41,000 bases of DNA from Apostichopus japonicus (taxonomy: Eukaryota; Echinodermata; Holothuroidea; Aspidochirotida; Stichopodidae): positions 28,391,064 through 28,432,063 of the forward strand of contig NC_092571.1 in assembly GCF_037975245.1 (NCBI RefSeq), written 5' to 3'. Shown piece after piece: positions 1 to 14,445 of the stretch (positions are counted from its first letter, which is position 1; the number at the start of each line of letters is the position of its first letter). Made by a program: the position numbers and the translations under genes. The notes beneath the pieces were generated by a model. That model worked only from the letters and a program-made list of their open reading frames with translations, was not told the origin of the DNA and did not search any database.

Positions 1-707
1 TCAACAAGTGGGTTCCATGAAAATAATTACTGTTGTGACTAGGAAGCATATTAGTAGCAACACTGCCTTGAGGCATTTAACAAGTATAGTTCAGAATATT
101 GCACAAACAAAAAGCATGCTATTCTGTTTAGTAAAGGTTATTAGATTAATTGCTAAATGTTTTGACCCTGCAACAATTTACTCAAAGTTTTCAGAAGTGC
201 TTGCGTTCAAATTCTGACTCAGATTATACCATGGCCAGCAAAATAATAGACTAATTCTTAGAAAATGCTGGTTCGGTGGAAATAAATTTCCACAATGGCC
301 GTTAATCGTATTCTTGCGATCATTTAGCATATTTTCGGTCAGTAGAACTATTAACACAAGGCCCAAGTTTCAATTAGGAGGCCCTGGAAGATATGAAGTG
401 GGTCCCTGCAAAAAAATATGGGATAAAGAATAGTGAATTGTCAGTTTCGTTACATGAAGAGGTGCCAAAACTTACCCGGTGAATATTGGTTCGTGGGGTC
501 TGAACTGGTATTGTTGGGTTGATTGATATCACATCAGGAAAACCCAAAATTACCCCCAGGGGTGGGGTCAATGGCTGAGTTCCAACTTCTGGTCGTCCTC
601 GGTGAAACAAAGTTGAAGCCTGTCTAACCCCTAAATTTGCAGGTGAAGTGCAATGCCACAAAATGCAGATCCAGTTTGCACAGGTTTCCAAATGTTTGCT
701 TCTCCCT

Positions 708-726
708 CCCCCCCCCCCCCCCCCCC
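708..726. repeat. poly-C homopolymer tract
   Basis: Nineteen consecutive C residues on the plus strand, in otherwise AT-rich non-coding sequence. Its exact length is likely to be unreliable in any assembly. Confidence 0.9.
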
Positions 727-3043
727 GAAGAAAGGTTTTTGCCATCATCTTCCCCTAACCCTCCCCCATGCACACTCATATTTGGTTTGTAGATGTACCA
801 CATTGAGTTAAAGAAGCCTATTGTTTTTGGTGGAGGGCAAAGGTCGTTTGGGGTCACCAGGGGTCAAATTGTGAAACCCTTGTTAACATGTACACCCTCA
901 CCTTACATTACGTCAGATTCATGAAGAAAACTGCGCGTTACATTATCGAAACCACAATGCATTTTTGCATTCTGGTTTTAATATTTGGCACTACTAGACG
1001 CTCGGATATGGCACACTCTAGCGTTCTCTTTTGCGGACAATATCAGTTGGAGATCACTTTTAGAACTGCACTGAAAACATTTAAAACAAGAGAATTTAAC
1101 GAAATCCAATTGGTGGTCCTATTTCTGCAACCATGAGACTGGGCCCCCTGGGGCCATGATCCCATGTGTTTACAACGCCCCACCAGTGGGTTACACTGGG
1201 GGTTAAAAATTTATATTGTGCCCATCAACCTCCATGAACAACTAGACAGGCATTTCTATAATCAATTTTTCATCGTATACTAGACGGATAAGAAACTCAT
1301 CCAAGTTGCTATGCCATCACATTATTATGGCAGTATATTTTTGTACATTGATATTGGTCACATTTTGGTGGATACTGGATAATTATACTACTTGCCAACA
1401 AGCAAAGATTCATCACTGCATATAGGCTATGGCTGACACAACCTACATTTACAAACACTCGAATGAAGATTACAAACACTCAAATGAAGAAGATACAAAC
1501 AATTTAACACTCAAATGAAGAAGAAGCAAGACATGATTTGCAAATTCAAACAAAATTTATTTGTCATCTTCAATATGCAATTGATTCACCCATCGACCAG
1601 ACAATTGTTTTTTTTTTCTTCTTTCTGTGTAAATAATTACAAATTTTCCATGAAATTGCGTAGGAAGTTTGGAAAACTACGGCAAATTGCTGGATTTGGA
1701 CAATGGTTTAATAGAAGTATTTTAAAGGTGAAACTTGGCACCACATGGAAATTTTAGGAAAAAAGAAAAAGACGATCGCATTGCAATATAGCACAATATA
1801 CTCTTCATTATATAAATATGTAAATTAAAAATAAAGCAAAATGCTTAGATATTTGAACAGGATTTTCTCTTAACTATTGCAAGTTTTTAAAAAAGGGTTC
1901 CAACTGATAATTCCATTTCACATTATTGTTCTGTCTGTCTGTCTGACCCCCCCCCATCCTGATCTTAGAAAGTAAAATGCTTTTTATGACCGTTGACAGT
2001 GACGACATGAAAATTGTTTAGATAATTCAAAATTTTTAAAAAATAAACATGGTTATTGTTTTGCATCCCCACTGTTTGTAATTTGATTTTATCAACAAAC
2101 CAACACATATTTTACCAAATGTCAAAGCAAATTGTTAATTGTAATCAACCATTCTTTCAAGAGTGACCACAGCAAGAATATGCCATTTTTTAATGTTTTT
2201 TTTAATTTTAACAAAGTCATTGTCAAAAGTTAATCCTAGCATGGGGAACAACTGACAGCACACCTTTTTTTTTCTTTTTTTTTGGGGGGGGGGCTTTTTT
2301 CTAGCTTGAAGTTCAAATGCAAATAACTGACGAAAGACGCTGAAAATCACCTTATTTAAAAAGAGGGGGCAAAAAGGAGAGAAAAACAAATTTTAAGGTT
2401 TAAATCATATTAATTAATATTTTAATATTAATATAATTAATAATAACATATATTATATATTATTATTATAAATTTGATTGCTCTTTGTGCCAACCAGCAT
2501 ACTACAAGATCATGTCACCCTCTAGTGCAAAGGCAGGTGGAGTGATCAAACATTCTGCAACTGCTAGGTATTTCAAACCCCATTAATGCAGTCGAACCTT
2601 AAAGCAAGGGTAAACATGAAACCTGTGTACTTTTTATATGGAGTTTTTAGATGGAGTTATTATATGGGGCCTACTTGTAATCGGACATTTCAATTTAGCA
2701 CATGGACCATATGAATCACATGACAGAACAGACTCGACTCTCACCGGTAGAAACTAATTAAGAAATAGTTATTACTCAAATGTGAATATATCAAGAGGAC
2801 GGATCTCAAACACAATTTAAAAACTTACAACAGGTTTGATAGAAAAGAACTTGGCGTTTTATATACACGAGAAGCAAATGATTTACTTATTTTTGTATTT
2901 AATAAATATCTCCATTTTATGAACACCATTTAGCTGCGGACCTTCTGAGAGATACAATGATGCCGTTATGGTATGTATTAACAGGTAATACCAATATAAG
3001 TATAGACCATCTTTCTTAGGGCAGCGGCTCCCAATTATAGTCT

Positions 3044-3331
3044 TTAAAGGGTGTGAAGACTCACGCAAAAAGAAACGTCTAATGCAGGTAATCTGACCTA
3101 GCAACCGTCGGTTATTAGACACTAGTGTACAGTCAGTACATACAGCTGCGGTCAATACCCACAGCACAGTATACAAACAATATAGCGATGGACATCTCAG
3201 GTTCAGCAAAATATAACAAGGTATCACGTTGCATTACTGTACTGTCTGCATTTTGTAGCGACACGAACAAAACGTCACTTGCAAGCAACAGAAAGTTAAC
3301 TTTTTCAGAGCGTGGCACGTGTTTTGGGGCA
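3044..3331 (+). repeat. dispersed repeat, copy 1 (3' flank of PEX5)
   Basis: This segment recurs at 4962-5321 in the same orientation. Shared landmarks, in order, are TAAAGGGTGTGAAGACTC, GCAAAAAGAAACGTCTAATG, GTACAGTCAGTACATACAGC, ACTGTACTGTCTGCATTTTG, GGAAAGTTAACTTTTT-like sequence and TTTGGGGC. Differences are scattered substitutions plus an insertion of about 70 bp in the other copy. The copies sit in the PEX5 3' flank and last intron, so it may be a dispersed element or a local duplication. No coding content or terminal repeats are evident. Confidence 0.85.
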
Positions 3332-4153
3332 AGTCTTCAATGCCTTTAAACACTGTTTGGTTGTAGCAAAGGATCAAACAATAAACATTTAACTTGACCA
3401 ACTTTGAGTGACGTAACACTGGTAACATGCTCATGCCAAAGAACTAAAGGAACTGCATACACTCAATTAGTGCAGGATTGTGCACAGATTTTCAGTAACA
3501 GTGAAACATTAACTGGACCTTGAGTAAAGGACATGGATTTTGACTAAGATGCAAGGTGATGTATCTTCTATGAGGTATAACTCTGTGGGAATTCAGGCAG
3601 CATTACCATGATGGCCACTAATGAACACTTAAAGAGAGAGAGATCTATACAAACTAGTGAGTATTGCTCAGAAATAATCATAAATTCGATGCCAAGTATT
3701 TCAAATGGACACCGAGATGTGAGTTGAATTACCAGTAATAGTATAAAGATGTATATCAAAACCGTGGCCCTCACTAATGGATGCTTTACATTGAAAAATA
3801 TTGAGAACCATTTTGAGTGGACAATGCTCAGAGATTGGATGATTAATATAATCTAACTCGGGAATTACTTTAAAAAACACAGAGAAACAAACCTTTGCCA
3901 AAGACAAACCTTTGCCAAAGTTTTGTGCATCTCCCTACATCTTAATAATGAGTACCCAGAGACCGTTTATCACATTAGTCTCTTATAGTAGTCATCACTG
4001 ACACTGATCTGAATTTCATTACCTCCCATAATCATAGAAACCCAACATCCCATAGTATCAAACCTGGAACCTCTAATGCAGGTAGGACTACCGCACTTCT
4101 TGCATAGCAAATCAACGCCCGTTGTTCTCTGGTGGGTCTGTCCTTCGAATTTG

Positions 4154-4355
4154 TCAGACCTTTACGTCCAGTTCCCGGCAGAGGTGGTCCAGGTCCCTCT
4201 TGTCTGCGGCGTCGTATAGATCGGCCCGGCCCATGAGGGACACGGCCATCCTGAGGGTCCCCCAGATGTTGTCCGACATCTGGGACGTCTCACCTTTGGG
4301 TCCTCTACCACTTCTTTGAAGAGTTAAAGCTGTTATGAAATGCTCCGTTGCTTCC
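4154..4355 (-). CDS. PEX5: PEX5 coding exon 14 (C-terminal bundle)
   Basis: Encodes residues 563-628 and the stop: end of TPR7, the RGPKGE loop, [10 protein letters not shown] and the final helices. The last residues differ from the vertebrate FGLPQ ending. The acceptor is GTCTTGGACAG. Confidence 0.95.
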
Positions 4356-7300
4356 CTGTCCAAGACGAAAATGATTGAACGGTTCACTTAAGATGTGTGT
4401 GTCGGGGGGGTGGGGGTGGGGGAAGGGGACGAGTTACATTATAACCACAAGCACAAAGACGACTGCACGACGGAACTTTTAACAGCCGAAATCTTTTTTT
4501 TAAATGAAGAACCATTAAAGCCAGAGCTCTGTGATATAATAATCTGGCTTGTTTAAAATGGTTAGGGATATCAGACGACCAGAATATTCAGGATTTTTTT
4601 CTTTTTTTGCAAATTTGTTGTCCCACACCAGCAAACTAAGACTGTCCCATTCCTCTAAAGGTCTTTGTGAAATTCAAATACATCACTGTCTTTGACGATA
4701 CGCCGTCTTAGTACACATGTGAACTTCACTATACATCACCACTTTGCAAGCATATGAGAGATGTATGTGACAAGGGTCCAGATAACAAAATAATATGGAT
4801 AATGAGATGACATTAACTATTCCCCCAATAAATATGAATTTTAAGTGAAAACAATCAAGGATGGCAGTCTACCTCACTGTAGTTTGCTCAGTTACAGGGT
4901 TATGTTGAACTTAGTAAGAGACCTGTATATTTGTTAGAATTGTTGAAAATAAGGGACAAAGCTTAAAGGGTGTGAAGACTCGCGCAAAAAGAAACGTCTA
5001 ATGCCGGTAATCTGACCTAGTTTCGAATGAGGTGTAACAGAAGTGTTAGACACCACCATCGATCCCAGTAAATACACACACACAGCTTGCTACCATCGGT
5101 CATTAGACACTACAGTGTACAGTCAGTACATACAGCTGCGGTCAATACCCACATCACAGTGTACAAACAATACAGCGATGGACATCTTAGGTCCAGCTAA
5201 AGATAACAAGGTATCACCTTTCATTACTGTACTGTCTGCATTTTGTAGCGACACAAACAAAACGTCACTTGCAAGCAACGGAAAGTTAACTTTTTTAGAT
5301 GGCCCCACGCTGTTTGGGGCGAAGCAGCCATATTAATATGATAGTGCTAATCTTCACCTATTCTTCTACAGACAAGTATGCAATTAGCAGGTACACAACA
5401 CAAAGAGATCAAAGACAATTTTCTTTTCAAATGATATGAGCAAATAAAGTCATAAACCGATCTATAAAATAGGTTGTAAAATATCCACGATACTCGTCAA
5501 ATGGATTTTGTTGTTCAAAGCGGTTGCGAATAGCTCTTGCCTAATATGTTGATTCATGCAAACAATTTAATTCAGAGAACACAAAGAATACCTAGCAGGT
5601 TATTATTGTTGCAACTCTGGTTGTTTGAACAAAAGACCCTTTTGAATCATATTCTTCAAAGTCAGACCAAGGACAAGCGATGAAAAAAACTATAAACAAT
5701 TTTTATGGTTACAAAAGATCTTCTCTGAACCGTAACCGTAGCTTACCAGTGCATTCTAACTGCACTGGTCAAATTTTAATCAAGGGCCACCCCCCATATG
5801 CAAGGCTTGTTTGTGAAAAAAAGGGTGGATTTTGTAATCTATCCTTCAATACCAAATATTTTATTGCCCCAGACACTTTCTTATGTAAGGTTTCGTCAAA
5901 TGGAAATGCAAATCAAAACTTTGACCTCCTTCCACGGGAAACCACAATTTAGCACAAATATGGAGAGATCAATCTCATTTTAATACCCTCTGATAATGAA
6001 ACGTACTTGTAAGCTCCCAGGTTGACGCAGCTGATGCCCAGGTTGTAGCGAGATCTTATGAAGCCCGGGGAGAGTTCCAAGGCGTGACGGTAGGCATCGA
6101 TGGCCTCCTCGCTTCTGCCTCCATTGGCAAGCGTCGCGCCAAGCCTGTTCCACACCAGAGAGTCCTGTGAGGAAGATTAAACTTAGTGGCTAGTGCTCAT
6201 TTTAAAGCTGTCAATGCATTTAGGTGAATAGCTCTTTAAATAAATGTTTGAATAAGCATATTACAATTTACATGGATACAAGAATTTTTCCTCTTTTCAT
6301 TTCATTTATCTAATTTAATGTCAACAGAATCTACATTGCTTGAGGGTTTCTGCAGGGCCCTTTATTAGGGGTTCACACTGTTTTTGTGTTGCTATTCGAC
6401 TGAGAAATAGGACGATTTTGTTGCTTTGTTATATAAGTATCATTTAATGGAAGGTAGTTAGGGTACTTTCAAAAGCATATTTGCGAAAAATGGACGCCAC
6501 ATTGGTGCCAGTTAAGTTAGTTAACCATGCAAACTTTTCACAGTCAGACAATTATAATTTATTTGAATTTAAAAGACAGATAAATGATAAAATCGGCCAG
6601 ATAATATAGGCAGGGAGAGAAGAAAAGAAGAATGACGATGGATAGCTATAGCCAGTTGGGACAATTTTCCTAATGCTAATATCTCTCCAAACTGTCCTCT
6701 CTTATCATGCTACAAAGCACTCCTATTGACAGTACAAACAGTTTCTAACCTTTATCTGATATGAAACATGATATTCATACTGCTCATACTGACAATACAA
6801 GTGCTGTGAAAGCGGGACAGTAGAGACAAAATTGTCCCGACTTGGTGGCTCTCAGCTTCTCTTTCACTTTCAAAGAGGGTGAGTGGGGAGACAGAGAGGG
6901 GGCTTATCTGTCAATTCCAATTGTTTTGTTTGTCTATCATGTATCAGCAGTTTTTTTGTTAACAGCCATTTCTATCTATGATGTATCAGTTTTATCAGAG
7001 TTGTAATCGATCACTTCAAGTTTAAGGTCAAATCAAAGTCAGTTATTTTCCTAAGTTTATGAGGAAAACTTCACATAATTGTTTTGAGTCATCACTTTTG
7101 CTGTTTCTTTGAGCACTTGAAATATGTGCCGTACTACTATCACATTGGCCATTCCCAGAGCTACTATCTCTGGTGGGAATTCACTTTCTTGTAACTGAAA
7201 ACCCAGACATTCTCACCCCCTCCACCTCCCTTTACCCTTATCAGTTCATGTTTCTTTTAACTGAAAACCCAGACATTCTCGCCCCCCCACCCCCCCCTTT

Positions 7301-10300
7301 ACCCTTATCAGTTCATGTTTCTTATAACAGAAAACCCAGACATTCTCGCCACCCCCCTTTACCCATATCAGTTCATGTTTCCTGTAACTGAAAACCCAGA
7401 TATTCTCAGCTGCCCCCCCCCTCCCCAATCCCCATTAGTTCATGACATGAATCTAAAATCTGATGCAAATGGCAACTTTGGAGAGCAATTCCCGATAAAT
7501 GAAAGGAAATGAGTGACTAGAACTCTGTAACACATGTACATTACTATGCTCTTTTCTTTTTCAACTCTAAGTTATAAAATTAAACTTTTCTCAACCTAAT
7601 CCTTCCTTCACCTCACTTCTCCACCCTACTACTCTCAGTCTGTAGCCCCCTTGTCAGCCCCCTTTTAGAAGATACAGCGCCACTGCTTTTACCTGAGGCC
7701 TGACCGCTAAAGCAGCCCTGAAGCAATCTTCTGCTTTAGCATATTCATGAGATAAATTGAAGAGTACCCCTAGTCCCTGTTGGACATCGGCGTCCACTGC
7801 GTTTGGTGACATCCTAGCGGCTTCTATGTACTGGTCCTGCACTTCCTTGTGCAGAGGACTGTGAAAAAGAAAATAAACATTTAAAGATTTTATAACTAGA
7901 TGTTGAAAAAGAAAAGAACATAGTAATGTACATTTGAAGAGTTCTAGTCACTAATTTCTTTCAGATTAGATTTAGAGACACATTTCTTTCTTTCTTCTCT
8001 CCATCCCTTGTCTACTAATCCCCTTACATCTATCTCTTTGTGCTCAACATGCTCGTTAACCTACCAAGATGCCTCTAGATTGCAAGATGCCCCCTCTCCA
8101 CACCCGAGTCACTTATTCGATGAAATTTGTAACTTAACTTCTCACAGCAGATTTCCATTGCTCATTTAGTACCTATCTATATAATAAACACACATAATCA
8201 TGTTTTTTCTCACCTGGACATAACAGACTGTATCCTTAAATCGGGTACTTTGGTTTGAAGTTCTCTCGCTACAGACGAATACGTAGGGTTTGCCCCGATC
8301 CATCGATGGAGAGCTTCCAGCGCTTGGTTCTGCATCGATTCGTTGGTGTAACTGACGGCTAACGTCATCAATGCTGGCAGGTTAGTTGGCATGAGTTCAA
8401 GGCATCTGTGTGTGTGTGTAGGAAACATACTACATATTGAGAGACCAGTGGACACAGCCAGCAGATGAGGTAAAATTATATTTAGCAGGATGAGTTTTAG
8501 GCATCTGTGTGTGTGTGTGTAGGAAACATACTACATATTGAGAGACCAGTGGACACAGCCAATAGATAAAGTAATAATTACTTTCAGCAGACTAGACACA
8601 TGGATGAGTTCAAGGCATCTGTCTGTGTGTGCAGGAAACATACTACATATTAAGAGACCAGTGGACACAGCCCATAGATAAACTTAAATTATTTGCAGCA
8701 GACTAGACACATGGATGAGGTTTAGGCATCTGTGTGTGTGTGTGTAGGAAACATACTACATATTGAGAGACCAGTGGACACAGCCAGTACATGAAGTTAA
8801 CATTATTTGCAGCAGACTTAGATGCATGGATGAGGTTTAGGCATCTGTATATGTGTGTGTGCAGGAAACATACTACATATTGAGAGACCAGTGGACACAG
8901 CCAGTAGATGAAGTTAACATTGTTTGCAGCAGACTAGACACATGGATGAGACCATTTTTGGTCAGAATAAATTTCAAGAATATGAACATTTAGTCTGCCA
9001 AGTCAGTTTAATAACCACTGTCATACATACATACCAATTCCCATTATCTACCTCTTTATATTATTTTCATCCATCAAAACCCATAGTATTATGCCTACAA
9101 TTTTTTGTCCAAGTCCATACCCTATTTCATTCAATACTACTTGGGCAGTCTGGGCAATATCTGCTTACAACTGACTTGTTGAAGAAATTAAATTGGTATC
9201 TAGTAAACAGAAATTGTTTTTTTCTGGAGGTAGTTGCTTCACATTCTGTTTCATAAACAACACCCTTTTGTTCTCTGTTTCATATACAATACCCTTTTGT
9301 TCTCTTTCACAATTGATTTCATCTGTTTGTGGTCAATGTCTCTTTCACCTGCCACAGCAGGGGTACTAACATTCCCGGAATAGTTGTACTTGATATTGAT
9401 AAAAAAAACAAAAGCCTTCTAACAATAGACTCACTTTTTACAGGCGACAATGGCAGCCATTTCTTGTTCATTCTCAGCTTGAGTAGTTCCTAAATACTGC
9501 CAGGCCTGCAAAGAAGGAAATAAAGATGCAAACTGTAAGAGCAAGGCCAACACTAGATGTTGTATGTATTTTAAAACTTCACTTAGACAGCAAGTAGAAG
9601 TGTAAATTGCCATTTGTTGAAAACAATGATACTAAGTAACGCCTTCCACTTCCTGTTTTCTATCTTAAAGTCACAAAGTAGGATTAATATTCAGCATAAC
9701 TTTTTTTCTTATAGGTTGTGAATGAGTGGAACGGTTTGCCTGAGAAAGTTGTACTTTCAAGTAGTGTCAATGGGTTTAAAATGCTTTGGACAAGCACTTT
9801 AAGAATTGTAATCGGGTCTGAGCGTTTGTGTCTTCAGTTTTTTTTTCCTTTCCCATAGGGTCCTTGATGGGGACTTGATTTCTTCTTCTTCTTTTGCTTT
9901 TTAGCAAATTCACTAAACAGTTTGTGAATGGTGCCAGAAGATATCTGCCTCTTCTCCTACCCACCCACAAACATCTCTCCCCTTCCCTGTCCTCTCTGTT
10001 CAATACACCTTCAAAAGTTAAGATGGCATCAGTGAAATAAAGATAATGTTCTAGTAGCGGGTATTTGAATTAAGGCCACGCAATACCTCTGTATGTTCAG
10101 GATTCTTCTGGACGGCTGCTTCAAACAGAAGGACCGCACTGGCGAGGTCGCCCTCTTTCAATCTCTTCTGTCCTTCTTCAAATGGGTTTGGATGCTCTAG
10201 TAATGGATTATCTTCTTCGAATGAATAATCAGCCTATGAAAGAAAGATTGCAACAACAACAACAAAATTTACATATATGCAAATATTTTTGGGTGCTATG

Positions 10301-13300
10301 ATGGGATCCAATTGAGTGGCCTTTGAAAACACAATTAGATATGTAGCATTCTGTTAGTGCCTATCACCCATCTATATTAGTCCACTTCCTACCAAGGAGG
10401 TTCTCACTCTAAAGTAAAGCCCCATTATATGACCGTGACCTTCAGCAGTTTGGCGCCAAAAATGTGAACATTTGGTAAAAATTTGGCGAACCTTTTTGCA
10501 CGTTGTGTGTAATTGCCCTATCAGCTTTTAGCAAGAAAGAATACATCCATATGGATTGCAACAGAACGTGACTGAAGTAAGGCCTTATTCCGTTTGGAAA
10601 ACTGCATTCCATAACAATGGCTAATAATAAGCCCACTCATACTTGGCCAATTTGACCAATAGGTTATTTTTTGTGTGTGTTTGTTTTACTTGCTATGAAA
10701 AGTGGACTTAAATGACCAAACATGAAAATACAATCAGGCTGAATATTTTGATATATCATATTCACTGTATGTCCATCAAATGGCACTCAGTACACAAATG
10801 AAAATCATGGCTGCACTGGAACTGAATGAATACCAGAGAATTACAAAACAACATACTGGTTCTTTGGAAGCTTGGTTGAAATCAGACAACCATGGATGAG
10901 CATCTGGAGCCTCTGATGAAACCTTTTCCCACTGTTTCTGTAACTTATCCCAAAACTCTTCCTCGGCTGGCATGGTGTTGGGATCGAGAAACTCATCCAC
11001 CCACTGGTCTGAAGGTGACTTCTGGAGGATGAAGTAGGAACAGTCAAAAAGTAGGTACTAACCCTTTAAAAAAGATGATTAGTGTTTGATATGTTTGGTA
11101 TGATAGGAGTGTTAGCTCAGTAGTTAACACCGGTGCCTTTCAATCATAAGGTCCCCATTTTGAGTCACTCCAAGATTAATGTATGTCGTCCAGTTACAGA
11201 GTTGTTGACAATTGACAATTCCTAATCATGGACGTTAAATATGAATGTAAGAGACTGACACCTGTCAGCTTGCAACTTGATAAGCCAATTAGGCTTCTTC
11301 ACGAGTTCCTGCTTGGAGGAGGATCTAAAATACATACATATGTTATTGAGTAAATTAAGACCAAAAGGACAAGTTGTGTGCTAGTACATGTAATGTTTTC
11401 TGATAAAGCTGTTTTGAAGATAGTCAACTTTAAGATAAGCTCAATGTCTGGAATGTTCCTTGAAGGATAATTTAATGATGATTATGTTGGCCCTTCAGTT
11501 TATACAGAAATGCTACTACAATGGTTTAAAAATCCTAAAACCTCTATCAAATTACACTATCCATAAACATGGTATAAACAGCTGAGCACCCTTGCATAAC
11601 AGTCAATGTACTTCTTGAGAAACTGTATAATGGGGTCCATACAGTAACGTTATTTCAGGACGAAACAAGTCTCTGTTTCCCATTGAGTTTTGCACTGTAT
11701 CTGAGGAACTGACGTTTATGGCTTGGGTTAGACTATGTAGTCAGCCACTTTAACTGATAAGCCTCGTTTAATGTTCAAAGTGGGACCTACTTAGACCCTC
11801 AAGTCACCTTGTTAAGATATCAACATAAGAATGGCAATTAAATATTTTGAGGTACAGGGTTTTGCTTGTCACATGTCCCATCTCTCTCTGCACCAAGGCT
11901 TGAAGCACAAAATACATCATTACTTTACCCTATAGTAATGTAGTCTATATCATATCAATAGATATTAATATTTAATACATATTTTCATTTATGACCAATC
12001 ATAGGCTTATCTAGATTTTGAAATTTAATACGCCCTTCATTATGACCAAATCATAGGCTTAAAATACAATACAACAGACGAATACCTAGTAGACCCATCC
12101 ACTAATTTGCATATAAGATTCTGAACTGCATGGGGAAATTCTGGTAAGATATCAACGGACAGCACCACAGATTAAATGAACCATTTATAAATTCTGAGGA
12201 ATGTAATCAGGTCGACCATGAATAAAATTCATGAAACTGGGAATTTATACCTCATTTTGGATAAACTCCGAGGACCATGATTCATATGCCTCTTCAATTG
12301 GAACTCCTTCTTTGTCCTTTAGTTGGTTATCCTCGATGACAATCTCACCGCTTCCGACCTGTTTGACAAACTTCACAAACTGGTGAGAGCAAGACAGGAG
12401 AGGCACTTTCTCAATAATCACAGTTTCACCAAAATAAAATGGAAAAGTATTTCCCCAAATACAATGGAGGCATCATTCAACTCTTTTCTTCTCCCCGCAA
12501 ATTCCACGCTAACTCATAAAAAAAATGTTTTTATCCATTTCCCCAAAATGAACATATTAAATTCCAGCTTACTGTTCACAGACCTTTGTATCTTCCGAAA
12601 GAGAGCAATCAGGTCTCAAAGATAATTCAAAAAGGTTTTTGGAAATTCTTCATATAATAAAGTAATTTTTTCATGATCCAATTCCCAGGAGCAAATTAAT
12701 GTGAAAGACATTCTTCGCACAACACGCAGAGATAAGATGAGCAGAATGTTGTCACACACCTGTTTTGATTCCTTCCGTAAAACTTCCTTTCACACCCCAA
12801 TAATCCTGCTCTTTCCATGCAAAAAGACAATTCTTACACTTTTCCACCCCAACTTATGCAACTTACTTCCGAGTTTGAAAACTTGGGGTCATCTAGAGTT
12901 CCCAGTAGATGATTGGCCGTTTTGGCGACTTCAGCAGTCTCCTCGGCATTTTGAAATTCATCAACCCTGTGAACAGAAATGAGATGTTTCTTTGAACCTA
13001 GCCATCTATGTTCTGATTCAAGGTGAATTTATCCTATGTTTATTCTTCTCTCTCTCCCAATAGGGTTCTCAATAAACAGCCGGCTGCCAAACTCAAGCAC
13101 ACTACACTCTTTCAATCCAAACGGCAGAAAAAAAAAATGCAGCCCACGATCTAGATTGCACTATGGCTATGACCCTTAATAATCTTTGATTCTTGTCTTG
13201 CCCCCTGAGCCAACAATGCATTTGTATGGCAATCATTGAAACACTTGAAAACCCGTTCTCTAATGTGTCATAAAGAACAGATAGTAATATATGATATGTA

Positions 13301-14408
13301 ACATGTCTTAGCTTTTAGTTTAAGAGGAAGCCTACAGTCTTGAGCCTTGGACTCCCACTAAGCTTAGGATAAGGCTAACTGTAGGTACCAGTCTGTGTTT
13401 TAATCTACAACCTTTGTCTCAACCAACAGCCTTATTCCCTGTTTATGTCTAAGGTCCTAGTTTAAGACAAAGCCTACAGTCTTGAGCCTTGGACTCCCAC
13501 TACACTTTAATAGGATAAGGCCACACCCACACAAAATAAAAGGAAGGCACCTGTCTGGTGTTTCAATCAACAACCTTAGCCTCAACCAACAGTCTTAATT
13601 AAATCTTTAAGTCTAAGATTAGAATCTAAACCTCATCCTTACACTGGATTTAGTACAAACTGACAGTCAATATCCAACCAGACTGCAGTACATAGTGGTA
13701 ATTACATTTAGTCTTATGAGTTGAGTCTTGCCCAACAGAACAAAGTGCACCTCTTACAAGGTCATACTGTACCCACATATAATAGATTGAGTATGGAATA
13801 CTTCAAAGAGTCTACATAAAGTCCATGGTAGATGCTATTTTCAAATACACCCGTAGTACTACTAATACACAGATACTTTGCATTTTGCTTTCGCCAAGTG
13901 CCAACTCAACTGTAACTAACAAAATTTTAATTAAAATATGCTCGAGATAATTTCACTTCCTGTTTACAGCAAATTGAGCTGTTATGATACTGAGACTGAG
14001 AGTAGTGAAAAGTGTGAAAATAAAACGTACATAATAGTACAACCGGGTTGAAGACAGGCCCATTTGTGGGATACAGGCTGCTGTTAAAATTTTAATTACT
14101 GTGCAACCTTTCTATACATATATAGGTAGCAAAACATGTGGGCAACTTTTTTTACATGAACCTTGTGTGAATATTACACCTAGGGAGTTTTAACATACTG
14201 AATCAGGGGAATACATTTATTATCTGGTATCACAGAGCAAATTGCTAAGTTCCAAAAAATGGAAAACTTGTTAAAATAATGCAAAGATGTATCTAGGCAA
14301 CTTTTTACACAGAGCCACAGTGCAGTATCTGATTGAGAAAAATCCTGATGCTGACCATTGCCCTACTACAGTAGATGTAAATATTGAATTATTTTCCTGC
14401 AGATCCAG

Positions 14409-14445
<37 letters not shown>

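Larger units (their letters stand above)
1..4153. other. non-coding flank downstream of PEX5
   Basis: I recognise no gene here on either strand. The open frames are short (up to about 120 codons), cross low-complexity tracts and resemble no family I know. The stretch is AT-rich and carries homopolymers: a 19-base C run at 708-726, a G run near 2284, and an AT-only stretch around 2408-2470. It also has a short CTGT run near 1930 and three imperfect copies of a motif like CAAACACTCAAATGAAGA at about 1451-1520. The PEX5 3' untranslated region must lie in the part below 4154. By eye I found no canonical AATAAA on the minus strand within about 1.2 kb of the stop codon; a weaker ATTAAA lies near 2898-2903. 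Confidence 0.6.

Noticed and set aside
374-857. Glycine-rich open frames on the minus strand
   Set aside because: The glycine runs come from the poly-C tract; no conserved domain is visible and neighbouring frames overlap.
8210-8455. Minus-strand open frame starting [17 protein letters not shown] as a separate gene
   Set aside because: The first part is intron minisatellite; only the segment from 8405 down is PEX5 exon 11.
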